DNA of 64,000 nt from NCBI RefSeq assembly GCF_001682855.1, contig NZ_MAQW01000001.1, positions 1,482,159 to 1,546,158 of the forward strand. Direction: 5' to 3'. This document shows positions 35,503 through 43,538 of the stretch, one piece after another (position 1 is the stretch's first letter; the number at the start of each line of letters is the position of its first letter). The position numbers were made by a program, and so were the translations under genes. The notes beneath the pieces are model-generated. The model made no database searches, was not told the DNA's origin, and saw only the letters and a list, made by a program, of their open reading frames with translations. The stretch is from Bacillus sp. FJAT-27264. GTDB lineage: Bacteria > Bacillota > Bacilli > Paenibacillales > Paenibacillaceae.

Positions 35503-36726
35503 TTACGGACGCACCAATGTTCCGTCAGCCTTGCGGTCCAGTGGATACGGACGGTGATATCGGCTCACATTCCATGAATCTCCCAGCAGCCCCTGCGCTT
35601 TCACTTCATCCAGATCAAGGCCTAGTCCAGGTTTATCCGATGGATACAGATATCCGCCTTCTCTAATGATGTGTCCCGGAAAAGCCTCCAGTTCATGAGC
35701 CTTGAAGTGGTTAACCTCTTGAATACCAAAGTTCCAAAGTGCCATATCCAGGTGAACTGCAGCCGCCTGATTGACGGGATCATTCTCTCCGCCTTCTTGC
35801 CAAGCCGTGCGGACACCATAGGCCTCACCAAGTGTAGCAATCTTGCGGCAGGCACTGATCCCACCAGCCTTGGACACTCGCACCCGGATGAAATCAATCA
35901 GCTTTTCCTGAATCAGTCCGGTCCATTCCTGCGGATTCACGAACAGCTCTCCCACCGCCTGCGGCGTCGCACTCTGCTGGCGCAGTTGCCGATACCAACC
36001 GATCTGTTCCGGTGGAAGGGCATCTTCCAGGAAAAACAATCCGTAGGGCTCCAGCCGTTTCGACAACTGAATGGCATGAATCGGGGATAGATGCTCATGC
36101 ACATCATGCGTGTATTGAATCCCTGTGCCGAATTCCACACGCAGCTTCTCGAACATGTCCGGGATGGTATTCAGATACGTATGCTCATCGAATACAGGAC
36201 CACTGCTCCAGGACCGGCGTGGCAGCTTCGCTTCATTGCCACTAACAAAGCCCCCGCCACCGTAACCGCCCATTTGAACACGAATCACCGTATAGCCTTC
36301 TTCTATAAAACGCTGGACATCCTCCTTAAGCTCGTTGATATCCGCACCTCCAGCATGTCCGTAGCATGGTACTGCCGACCGGCAGGCTCCGCCGAGCAGC
36401 TGATAGACCGGGAGGTTTGCTTCCTTGCCCTTGATATCCCACAAGGCCATATCAATTCCGCCTATAGCGGTATTGAGGATTGCCCCGTTTCGCCAGTACC
36501 CGCTCATATGCATCAGATGCCACAAGTCTTCTATATTGGAAGCCTCTCGCCCAATAAGCAGCGGACCCAGCAATTGCTTAATGACCTGCACCACTGCCTC
36601 AGGATTATAGAGATCAGAGGCAGAGCCAAGTCCATAGAGACCGTCCTGATCCGTGGATACCTTCACAATCGTCCAGCTTCCATCATGCCTGGTGCGGATG
36701 CATTCGATACGTGTAATTTTTGCCAT
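35503..36726 (-). CDS. ManD/RspA-like enolase-superfamily sugar acid dehydratase
   Basis: The enolase fold removes water from sugar acids; the ManD branch acts on D-mannonate or D-gluconate. The 407 residues show an N-terminal capping domain and barrel motifs THDVHEHL (near 208, metal Asp and catalytic His), FFLEDALPPE (near 234) and GELFVNP (near 261). The barrel loop where ManD proteins usually carry a His (AFHGP) reads AWQEGGENDP, so the active site differs. The start ATG has GGTGA close upstream. It heads the minus-strand group with the SDR, GH99-like and GH43 genes and may provide a second dehydratase beside UxuA for a different sugar acid. Confidence 0.82.
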   Translation of the reverse strand: MAKITRIECIRTRHDGSWTIVKVSTDQDGLYGLGSASDLYNPEAVVQVIKQLLGPLLIGREASNIEDLWHLMHMSGYWRNGAILNTAIGGIDMALWDIKGKEANLPVYQLLGGACRSAVPCYGHAGGADINELKEDVQRFIEEGYTVIRVQMGGYGGGGFVSGNEAKLPRRSWSSGPVFDEHTYLNTIPDMFEKLRVEFGTGIQYTHDVHEHLSPIHAIQLSKRLEPYGLFFLEDALPPEQIGWYRQLRQQSATPQAVGELFVNPQEWTGLIQEKLIDFIRVRVSKAGGISACRKIATLGEAYGVRTAWQEGGENDPVNQAAAVHLDMALWNFGIQEVNHFKAHELEAFPGHIIREGGYLYPSDKPGLGLDLDEVKAQGLLGDSWNVSRYHRPYPLDRKADGTLVRP

Positions 36727-36757
36727 CAGATCACCATCCCTCTTTTGTGTCGTGTCT

Positions 36758-36785
36758 ATTTTAATGCAATCTTCCGCACATCCAA
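36758..36785 (-). promoter_or_regulatory. Possible promoter of the ManD-like gene
   Basis: On the minus strand TTGGAT (36785-36780) and TAAAAT (36763-36758) are 16 bases apart, about 30 bases before the start codon. Confidence 0.4.
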
Positions 36786-36941
36786 ACGGGGCATTATTAA
36801 ACTTTCCATCCCATTTCTATCTTTCTGCTGTACCCACCCCTCTGGCTTTACCTGGGAATTTGTTGTATGTTAAAATTCAAAGTAAATAGATCACTCTTTA
36901 CGTAATTACCAAAACCAATACTCAGGGGAGAAGGCGCTATA

Positions 36942-38417
36942 ATGGCAGAGAAAAAAGCAGTACAAGTAACCGGATGGAATTTCGATAACAGTTATGCCGC
37001 TCTTCCAGAAATGCTTTTTACCAGACAGCATCCAACCCCTGTACGAGACCCTAAATTGGCCATTGTGAACCATGCGCTGGCCTCATCCTTAGGCTTGAAC
37101 TCCGAATATCTGGAGAGCAGTGACGGGCTGGCAGAACTCGCCGGTAATGAGGTGCCTGAAGGCTCCTCACCGCTAGCACAAGCGTACGCCGGACATCAAT
37201 TCGGACGCTTCAACATGCTGGGCGATGGACGGGCACTCCTTCTTGGGGAACAGATTACTCCTTCCGGGGAACGGTTTGATATTCAGCTTAAAGGCTCAGG
37301 CCAAACTCCCTACTCCCGCGCAGGAGACGGGCGAGCCGCACTCGGACCGATGCTGCGTGAATATATCATCAGTGAAGCCATGTACGGACTTGGCATTCCG
37401 ACGACACGAAGTTTGGCTGTTGTAGCGACCGGCCAGAATATCGCCCGTGAAACCGAGCTGCCAGGTGCTGTTCTGACCCGGATCGCTGCCAGCTATCTGC
37501 GCGTAGGTACCTTTCAATATGTTGCAAAATGGGGCACGATCGAAGATCTCCGCACATTGGCAGACTATACATTGCAAAGACATTACCCTGAAGCCGAAAA
37601 GGAAGAGAACCGTTATCTTGCTCTGCTGCAGGGTATCATTCAACGACAAGCTTCATTAATTGCGCAGTGGCAGCTAGTTGGCTTTATCCACGGGGTTATG
37701 AACACAGACAACATAGCTCTTAGCGGCGAAACTATTGACTATGGTCCTTGCGCCTTCCTGGATACTTATGATCTTGGCACCGTATTCAGCTCTATTGACA
37801 CCGGTGGCCGCTATGCTTTTGGCAACCAGCCCAATATTGCCGCATGGGATCTGGCTAGGTTTGCCGAGACACTGCTACCCCTGCTGCATGAAGATGCGGA
37901 GCAAGCCGTTAAGCTTGGGGAAGAAGCCATTTCCCAATTCGCTGTACTCTTTGATAAGCATTGGCTTTCCGGTATGAGAGCGAAGCTGGGCTTCTTTAAT
38001 GAAGAGTCTCAGGATGAGGCGCTGATCGAAGATTTGCTAGGGATGATGCAAAAGCAAGGTGCAGACTACACCAATACCTTTTTGGCGTTAACTGACGACA
38101 AGTTGGAGGATACCGTATTATTTGGTACAGCGGAGTTTGGGGAATGGGTTGAGCGGTGGAACACAAGAAAAAGCAGACAACCGGAATCAGACGCCGCTTC
38201 CCAGGAGCTGATGCGAAAGACTAATCCGGCAGTCATTCCCCGCAATCACAGAGTAGAAGAAGCGTTGGAGGCTGCAGTGACGCATGGTGACTATTCTGTC
38301 ATGACACAGCTTCTTGAGACCCTTTCTGATCCGTTTGCCCATACACCTGAGCAAGCCAAGTACTGCAAACCTGCTGATCCATCAGAGCTTCCTTACCGGA
38401 CATACTGCGGGACCTGA
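36942..38417 (+). CDS. selO: Protein adenylyltransferase SelO (YdiU/UPF0061 family)
   Basis: SelO is a pseudokinase-fold enzyme that AMPylates proteins and is linked to redox stress. The 491 residues show [17 protein letters not shown] near 82, the lysine-containing [17 protein letters not shown] near 115, HGVMNTDN near 249, the metal-binding DYGPCAFLD near 266, and a C-terminal YCGT with the conserved cysteine. The length is normal. The ATG follows GAAGG. It is monocistronic and divergent from the ManD-like gene; the neighbouring sigma-factor unit on the other strand is not obviously linked. Confidence 0.93.
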   Translation: MAEKKAVQVTGWNFDNSYAALPEMLFTRQHPTPVRDPKLAIVNHALASSLGLNSEYLESSDGLAELAGNEVPEGSSPLAQAYAGHQFGRFNMLGDGRALLLGEQITPSGERFDIQLKGSGQTPYSRAGDGRAALGPMLREYIISEAMYGLGIPTTRSLAVVATGQNIARETELPGAVLTRIAASYLRVGTFQYVAKWGTIEDLRTLADYTLQRHYPEAEKEENRYLALLQGIIQRQASLIAQWQLVGFIHGVMNTDNIALSGETIDYGPCAFLDTYDLGTVFSSIDTGGRYAFGNQPNIAAWDLARFAETLLPLLHEDAEQAVKLGEEAISQFAVLFDKHWLSGMRAKLGFFNEESQDEALIEDLLGMMQKQGADYTNTFLALTDDKLEDTVLFGTAEFGEWVERWNTRKSRQPESDAASQELMRKTNPAVIPRNHRVEEALEAAVTHGDYSVMTQLLETLSDPFAHTPEQAKYCKPADPSELPYRTYCGT

Positions 38418-38453
38418 TTTGTAATTCGAAACTCTATAACATATATTTCATGG

Positions 38454-38493
38454 ACAAAGGCCGCCTTCTATAACATAGAGGAGCGGCCTTTGT
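38454..38493. terminator. Hairpin between selO and the anti-sigma gene
   Basis: An 11-bp perfect stem ACAAAGGCCGC / GCGGCCTTTGT lies between the two convergent genes. The T-tract is short on both sides, but position fits a shared terminator. Confidence 0.65.
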
Positions 38494-38518
38494 GCGCTGC
38501 GAAGCTTGATTTCATTTT

Positions 38519-39286
38519 TTAAGAACCCAGTACTTTCGAGCCACGGGGCTCGCTGCCCTTGTCATCGGGTTCCAGCGTAATGCCAATTTTATCAAAAGAG
38601 AGACTGCCTGTTTCAATGGGCATCGCCAATACGCCAATCCCTTTTTCGGCATCTGTGACCCGGAATGTTCCGGCGCTTGTACGAATACCATCTTTAATCA
38701 GCCATACCTGGTAAGCCTCATCACCACTCGTTACAGCTGCGCCGTAAACATAGACCACAAACTGCTTGCTGTGTCCATTATCAACTATGCAAGCAATCCC
38801 GTTGACCTGTGGTTGCGGAGATGAGGCATGCAAAGGTACTGCCATCTGAATTTGCGCAGCAGAGACAGAAAGTGCTTCTTCAATCGGCAGCGGACCTGAT
38901 CTGTGATTAGGGGAAGTATACAAAATCCATGCCGATTGTCCAGCCAACAGAAAGAGGGTGACTGCCACAGTGAGCGGCCAAAAGTAGCTTTTCTTTTTTC
39001 GATAGGATGGTATTATCGTCATTTGCGGCTTCTGTTCATCATCCTTCTCTTGCTTATCTGCTGCCCATGCGGCATTCATGACCTGTTCCTTCAGATCATG
39101 AGGTGGTTGAATCGATTCCATGTCGGCGTAGAGCACCCCCCATACGGCTTCTAGTTCTTTCATCTCGGATAGACAGTGCTTGCAATCGGCAAGATGGTGT
39201 TCAAAAGCAAGCCGTTCCTCCGGGGTACATTCACCAAGGATGATGCTCAAGCAGAGGTCGCATAGTGGTGACCGTTCTTGTTTCAA
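38519..39286 (-). CDS. Anti-sigma factor with zinc-binding ASD and RskA-type C-terminal domain
   Basis: This is a single-pass membrane anti-sigma factor for the ECF sigma factor encoded just before it. An N-terminal zinc anti-sigma domain carries HHLADCKHC (H-x3-C-x2-C, near 30-38) plus upstream cysteines. A cytoplasmic linker, one membrane segment (about 100-120) and an outside RskA-like domain (about 150-245; YVYGAAVTSGDEAYQVWLIKDG) follow. At 255 residues it fits the family. The start is TTG at 39286 with AAGGA upstream, two bases after the sigma factor stop, so translation is coupled. The Cys-rich start could sense redox or metal state. Confidence 0.85.
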   Translation of the reverse strand: MKQERSPLCDLCLSIILGECTPEERLAFEHHLADCKHCLSEMKELEAVWGVLYADMESIQPPHDLKEQVMNAAWAADKQEKDDEQKPQMTIIPSYRKKKSYFWPLTVAVTLFLLAGQSAWILYTSPNHRSGPLPIEEALSVSAAQIQMAVPLHASSPQPQVNGIACIVDNGHSKQFVVYVYGAAVTSGDEAYQVWLIKDGIRTSAGTFRVTDAEKGIGVLAMPIETGSLSFDKIGITLEPDDKGSEPRGSKVLGS

Positions 39287-39288
39287 TG

Positions 39289-39855
39289 TTATCCTTCTCC
39301 CTCTGAAATCAAATGTCTGCGCAATATTTTCAATGTCTGGTGCAGTCTGTTCTTGACCGTTCCGAGCGGTTCCTTATAGTAGGACGATAGCTCCTTAAGC
39401 GTATAGCCTTGCCAATAAAAATGCTCCAGCAGCTCGATCTGCGGTTTGGACAAATAGCGGTAGGCGCTGCGAATTTGCACTTTGAGGGATTCACGCTCTA
39501 CAGTCGCCTCCGGAGAGGCCCCTGCATCCGGAATACGCTCCAACTGCTCAGGGACATAGGGAGCAACTCCGTCGTTCAACCTTCGCTGCTTGCGCAGCCA
39601 GTCCGTCGTGATATTACGGGTAATCGTGACCAGCCAGCTGACAAATCCGCCTTTATCGGGATCGTACCCAGACTCCGTTGTCCAGAGACGAACGAACACC
39701 AACTGGACAATATCCCTTGAGGCTTGCTCATCTTTGAGCGATTTGAAAGCGAAGGAGTAGACAAGCCCCGCATGACGATCGTAGAGGATAGATAAGGCTT
39801 CTTGCCGCTTTTGTTTGACGAGCAGCATCAATTCGTAATCGGACAGATTAATCAT
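39289..39855 (-). CDS. ECF-type RNA polymerase sigma factor (SigK-like)
   Basis: This is a group IV sigma factor of 188 residues. Region 2 (about 20-90) has ALSILYDRHAGLVYSFAF, ASRDIVQLVFVRLW and FVSWLVTITRNITTDWLRKQ. Region 4 (about 128-182) has LSKPQIELLEHFYWQGYTLKEL and GTVKNRLHQTLKILRRHL. It is followed at once by its anti-sigma gene. The only convincing ECF-type promoter nearby is upstream of the cupredoxin operon at 42451-42480, suggesting those genes as targets. A weaker GTGAAC...CGATT element precedes its own start with a 15-base spacing. Confidence 0.9.
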   Translation of the reverse strand: MINLSDYELMLLVKQKRQEALSILYDRHAGLVYSFAFKSLKDEQASRDIVQLVFVRLWTTESGYDPDKGGFVSWLVTITRNITTDWLRKQRRLNDGVAPYVPEQLERIPDAGASPEATVERESLKVQIRSAYRYLSKPQIELLEHFYWQGYTLKELSSYYKEPLGTVKNRLHQTLKILRRHLISEGEG

Positions 39856-39918
39856 ATGGGTGAGATGCCTCCAGAATCGACTTCATGAGTGCTTGTTCAC
39901 ATCATGCCGATAAATTGG

Positions 39919-39950
39919 CAAAAGCAAGAGGACACTACCGGTCCTCTTGC
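39919..39950 (-). terminator. Rho-independent terminator of the cupredoxin operon
   Basis: A 10-bp stem GCAAGAGGAC / GTCCTCTTGC with a 7-base loop is followed on the minus strand by UUUU. It separates the cupredoxin genes from the downstream sigma-factor operon. Confidence 0.85.
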
Positions 39951-39977
39951 CTTTGCGGCTGTCATATTTGTTATACT

Positions 39978-40757
39978 TTAATCTTTAACGACAATAGTCG
40001 CCTGCATACCGGGATGCGGGATGCAATGATATCCGTATTCCCCTGCCTTCGCAAACGTAACGCTCTTTGACTCATCCTTTCCCAGCAGACCGGTATCGAA
40101 GGAATGATCATCTGCAGTAGCCGAATGCTTGATCTCGTCACGATTGATGAAGGTCACTGTATCACCTGAATGGATTTCGAGCTTCGGCGTAGAGAAGCTG
40201 AAATTGCTGATCTCGACCGTGTACTCCCTGCTGGCCGGCTTTTCCGGTTTAGCGGCGCTTGGCTTGGCGGTATTCGGGTTGGCGGTACTGCCGTTGTTGC
40301 TGTTATTCGTGGCAGAAGGAGCAGCTTTAGCCGCCGGTTTAGCTGTCGGTTCAGATGATTGTGTAGGCTTATTATTGGTCTTGATATCTGTTTTGTTGTC
40401 TGATTTGATATCCGTTTTCGACTTCGTTATATCTCCTTTGGTCTGCGATGCGGAATTCTGGCCCGTATCTTGGTCTCCATCCTTAGTTGTTGTATCCGCT
40501 CCTGTATCATAAGACGACGATGCGGCAGCAGTCGCCTTTGGCTGTGCCGGGACCGCCGTTACTGGTGCTTCCATTGTTGGCTCCGTCGTTGCTGGTGCTT
40601 CTGTTGCTGGTGCTTCTGTTGTTGGTGCTTCTGTTGTTGGTGCTTCCGTCGCTGGCGCCGCAGGATTATCGGAGGCTGCATGATCATTATTCGCTTGTCC
40701 ACATGCTGGCAAAGCCAGCATAGCAAGAAGAAGACTGAACACGGCGATTTTTTTCAT
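39978..40757 (-). CDS. Cupredoxin-domain lipoprotein
   Basis: This is a 259-residue surface lipoprotein. A signal peptide ends in the lipobox LPAC (Cys near 19). A very long Thr/Ala/Pro/Lys/Asn-rich linker (about 25-170) includes four TEAP repeats. The C-terminal cupredoxin fold (about 172-259) has type-1 copper ligands in KHSATADD (His) and YHCIPHPGM (Cys-x2-His-x2-Met). It is predicted to bind copper and carry electrons or store metal outside the membrane. The ATG at 40757 follows AAAGGA. It lies 14 bases after the larger cupredoxin gene and shares its promoter. Confidence 0.88.
   Translation of the reverse strand: MKKIAVFSLLLAMLALPACGQANNDHAASDNPAAPATEAPTTEAPTTEAPATEAPATTEPTMEAPVTAVPAQPKATAAASSSYDTGADTTTKDGDQDTGQNSASQTKGDITKSKTDIKSDNKTDIKTNNKPTQSSEPTAKPAAKAAPSATNNSNNGSTANPNTAKPSAAKPEKPASREYTVEISNFSFSTPKLEIHSGDTVTFINRDEIKHSATADDHSFDTGLLGKDESKSVTFAKAGEYGYHCIPHPGMQATIVVKD
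40591..40650 (-). repeat. Four tandem 15-bp units coding for the TEAP linker
   Basis: Units GCTGGTGCTTCTGTT, the same again, GTTGGTGCTTCTGTT and GTTGGTGCTTCCGTC run head to tail and encode Thr-Glu-Ala-Pro-Thr/Ala. Copy number may vary between strains by slippage, changing the length of the surface spacer. Confidence 0.85.
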
Positions 40758-40771
40758 CACTGCGCTTCCTT

Positions 40772-42409
40772 TCATGTTACAATGATTTTTCCGGTCATAA
40801 AGCTCTTGTGCAATTCACAAAAATAATCATAAGTTCCCGGTTTATCAAGCGTAATCGTGTAGGACTGACCTTTGGATAATAAAGTTGTGGCAAAGCTGCC
40901 GTTCACAGCCACTGCATTGTGTTGCATATCGTCCTGGTTAGTGAATACGATCTTGGAGCCAGCTTCCACTGTCAATGGAGCGGAGCCAAAGGAAAAGTCC
41001 TTAATGTTCACTTTGTAAGTCTTGACTGCTTCGGTCTTGTCAGGAGTTGGTTCAGCAGATTGGGAAACCGCAGAGCTTCCAGTGAATTTGGAAGGGTCAA
41101 TTACAAACCATACCTGGCCGAAATTTTGCCCGTTCACGTCACCGTGCTTCATATCCTTGGCGAAATAGTAGAGCGGGGCTCCCTTGTAAGTCGCCTGTTT
41201 ACTTTCGTCCTGGCGGGTAATCATCCCGAAATCATCACTCTTCAAAACTGAAGGAACAACACCTTTTCCTGCTGCGAGCGCCGGCCAATTGACGATGCAC
41301 TGATCACTGCAAACACTCATTTGCGGCATATCCTTGGCAAAATAATAAAGCGTACGCCCTTCGGCGTCAGTTAAATACTTGCCAAGCTCGGTATTGGCGC
41401 CGAGCATGATTTTATAATCCGGCTTGGCGACAAACCATACTCCTCCTACGCCCTCACCCAGAACATCACCTGCTTTACTGTCTTTAATAAACCGGTACAG
41501 CGGCCAGCCTTTATACATCCATTGCTTTGCCCCGTTTCCATGCGTAACCAGCGAGAAATCCGCCGGACTCAGGCCACTCGGAATTTGAAGCTGCTCCGAA
41601 TCCAGCACCGGCCAATTGGCTAGGCACTGTCCCTGACAGGCATCCAGATTCTGCGCATCACTTGCAAAGTAGTACAACGTACGGCCTTGAGCGTCAGCAA
41701 GATAGCTGCCCAGCTTTGCATCAGAGCGCAGTGACAGACGCTCTCCGGCAGGCAACTTTGCTGAAGCAGGCAAAACGCCTTGCGATTGCAGCGTGTTGAA
41801 CAACGGCTGACCCGCAGGGGTCTGTGCCGACAGGGATTCTACAAGCGCTGTAGCTACATGGTCATTCGTCAAAGCGGACACGCCCGCAATCCCGTTTAAC
41901 CCTTTACCAGATGCAAAGGCTTGTGTATCGCTGTAGGCGAAGTCTTTATCTGCTTTGAAGCCCAGCACCTCCAGCAATACCTTGTAGAGCTGCTGCGAGC
42001 TGACGGGTGCCAGCGGGTTAAAGCGGTTATTTTTCTCCCCTATCCAGCCGTATTGTGGGTTACTGTGCAAAAAAGCCAGAATCTTCTGGTTGCTGCTGTT
42101 TACAAGCTTGGCATCGTCAAAATTACTTTTCACGCTGAATGATGCCGCCTGCTCCAGTTTCCCTTGCAGCCGCAGCGAAATGATGGCCGCCTGAATCCGT
42201 GTGGTACCTTTAGCCAGGTAAGCTCCATCGACTCCCTGCCCGTCCCCGATCAACAGCTTCAGTTCGGCTGCCGTTTGTACGTCCGTCTTAACATCGCTTC
42301 CCCCAGGCCGAACCGAACTGGCACCGCTATCTGCTGCTGAAGCAAGCCCAGGGATGATTAAAGTTGCACCAAGCGAGAGTACCGCCAACATTTTTCCGAA
42401 TATCTTCAT
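40772..42409 (-). CDS. Cell-surface SLH-like, Yx[FWY]xxD-repeat and cupredoxin fusion protein
   Basis: The 545 residues start with a signal peptide (about 1-25). An SLH-like region (about 40-165; LLIGDGQGVDGAYLAKGTT) could hold the protein on the cell wall. Two repeats of the COG4315/PF03640 type (about 220-335 and 336-450) each carry a C-x3-C pair (CQGQC, CSDQC) and two Yx[FWY]xxD motifs (YYFASD, YRFIKD, YYFAKD twice). The last domain (about 465-545) is a cupredoxin with copper ligands in QHNAVAV and FCELHKSFM (Cys-x2-His-x3-Met). A role in surface redox or copper handling is inferred. The ATG follows AGGAGGTTATAGCAA. An ECF-type promoter lies upstream. Confidence 0.8.
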   Translation of the reverse strand: MKIFGKMLAVLSLGATLIIPGLASAADSGASSVRPGGSDVKTDVQTAAELKLLIGDGQGVDGAYLAKGTTRIQAAIISLRLQGKLEQAASFSVKSNFDDAKLVNSSNQKILAFLHSNPQYGWIGEKNNRFNPLAPVSSQQLYKVLLEVLGFKADKDFAYSDTQAFASGKGLNGIAGVSALTNDHVATALVESLSAQTPAGQPLFNTLQSQGVLPASAKLPAGERLSLRSDAKLGSYLADAQGRTLYYFASDAQNLDACQGQCLANWPVLDSEQLQIPSGLSPADFSLVTHGNGAKQWMYKGWPLYRFIKDSKAGDVLGEGVGGVWFVAKPDYKIMLGANTELGKYLTDAEGRTLYYFAKDMPQMSVCSDQCIVNWPALAAGKGVVPSVLKSDDFGMITRQDESKQATYKGAPLYYFAKDMKHGDVNGQNFGQVWFVIDPSKFTGSSAVSQSAEPTPDKTEAVKTYKVNIKDFSFGSAPLTVEAGSKIVFTNQDDMQHNAVAVNGSFATTLLSKGQSYTITLDKPGTYDYFCELHKSFMTGKIIVT

Positions 42410-42450
42410 TTGCTATAACCTCCTGTTTGTTAACGCTGCTATATTAGAGA

Positions 42451-42480
42451 TAACGCCCAAAGTGCACATGCGGTTTGAAC
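42451..42480 (-). promoter_or_regulatory. Putative ECF-sigma promoter of the cupredoxin operon
   Basis: On the minus strand TTCAAACC (AAC at 42475-42473) and GCGTTA (CGT at 42455-42453) are separated by 17 bases between AAC and CGT, the usual ECF geometry. No sigma-A type pair is apparent in the same region. Confidence 0.5.
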
Positions 42481-42544
42481 AGATTTGAGAAAAATTTTGA
42501 GCACATTCAGCCGAAGTAACTACCGAGCAAAGGAGGCTACCCAT

Positions 42545-43429
42545 TTGGCCCATCCATCTCTACGCGCCTGGCATGAGAAGATTCGTCACAAAACAAACCA
42601 GCCGCTTAACATCATTATCAGCTCTCAGGAGGAAGGCTTCCCCGCCCACTGGCACAAGGAGCTTGAGATCGTATACATATTAGGGAACAGCATGAGGATC
42701 GCCGTCGGCGGCGAGTTGTTCACTTTGCAGCCTAGGGACATTCTGCTGATTAATTCCTGCGAGGTGCATCAAAATTTCGCCAATCCTGACGGGTGCGCGA
42801 AGATTATTCTGCAGTTGGATAAACAGCCGTTTGGCGCCTGCGGCGACCTTGTGTTCAACCGAAAAATACTCCAGCCGCAGATTCGGCCGTCCGCCTCTGG
42901 TGAACCATCTCCCGCCTCCCAGAAGAATCTCTTGCATGAGGAACTGGAGAAGCAGATTCTCGAGATCCGCCGTGAATGGGAACACAAAACGGAAGGCTTC
43001 AAGCTAGTCATCAATGCTAGAATGCATGATCTGATGGCCTTGCTGCTGCGCGGCGTTCCCCAGGAGTCCTACACCAAGGATGCACTAGCAAAACGCAAAA
43101 TCCGACTGGATCAGCTTGACCGGCTGGAAGGTGTCCTGAGGCATATCGAGAGCCAGCCTGAGACCGCCATGTCCCTGAAGCAAGCCGCCGACCTCTCCGG
43201 CTACAGTACCTTTCATTTCACGAGACTGTTCAAGGAGGCTACCGGGTTCACGTTCATCGATTACGTCAATGCCTTTCGGGCAGATTACGCCGGACAGCTG
43301 TTGCAGGAGAGCGACATGAGTATTACTGAAGCCGCCTACAGAGCAGGGTTCAACAGCATTGAGACCTTCAACCGTGTCTTCAAAAAAGTGAACGGATGTA
43401 CGCCTACCATCTATCGCAGCAAAATATGA
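42545..43429 (+). CDS. AraC-family transcriptional regulator with cupin domain
   Basis: This is a 294-residue regulator: an N-terminal cupin-like sensor domain (about 20-110, PAHWHKELEIVYILG and LINSCEVHQNF) and a C-terminal pair of helix-turn-helix motifs (about 190-290, SLKQAADLSGYSTFHFTRLFKEATG and SITEAAYRAGFNSIETFNRVFKK as parts). I place the start at a TTG at 42545, eight bases after AAGGAGG; the longer frame begins upstream of that site. It precedes the GH3 gene on the same strand, separated by a terminator. It probably senses a sugar and activates the GH3 gene. Confidence 0.85.
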   Translation: MAHPSLRAWHEKIRHKTNQPLNIIISSQEEGFPAHWHKELEIVYILGNSMRIAVGGELFTLQPRDILLINSCEVHQNFANPDGCAKIILQLDKQPFGACGDLVFNRKILQPQIRPSASGEPSPASQKNLLHEELEKQILEIRREWEHKTEGFKLVINARMHDLMALLLRGVPQESYTKDALAKRKIRLDQLDRLEGVLRHIESQPETAMSLKQAADLSGYSTFHFTRLFKEATGFTFIDYVNAFRADYAGQLLQESDMSITEAAYRAGFNSIETFNRVFKKVNGCTPTIYRSKI

Positions 43430-43444
43430 CAAGTGATCATCAAT

Positions 43445-43476
43445 CCCTGACAGGTAAAGTCAGGGTCTTTTTTTTA
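43445..43476 (+). terminator. Rho-independent terminator of the AraC-type gene
   Basis: A 7-bp stem CCCTGAC / GTCAGGG is followed by TCTTTTTTTT. Confidence 0.9.
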
Positions 43477-43538
43477 TAATTCAGAGTAGCAAGGTTCTAA
43501 CGTATCAGAATCAACCTTTTCAAGGAGGGAATTACACA

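Noticed and set aside
36942..38417. SelO as part of the sigma/cupredoxin redox unit
   Set aside because: It is on the opposite strand, ends at a shared hairpin and has its own start region. The link would rest only on proximity.
40591..40650. CRISPR-like repeat array
   Set aside because: The 15-bp units are directly tandem without spacers and lie in frame in a coding region.
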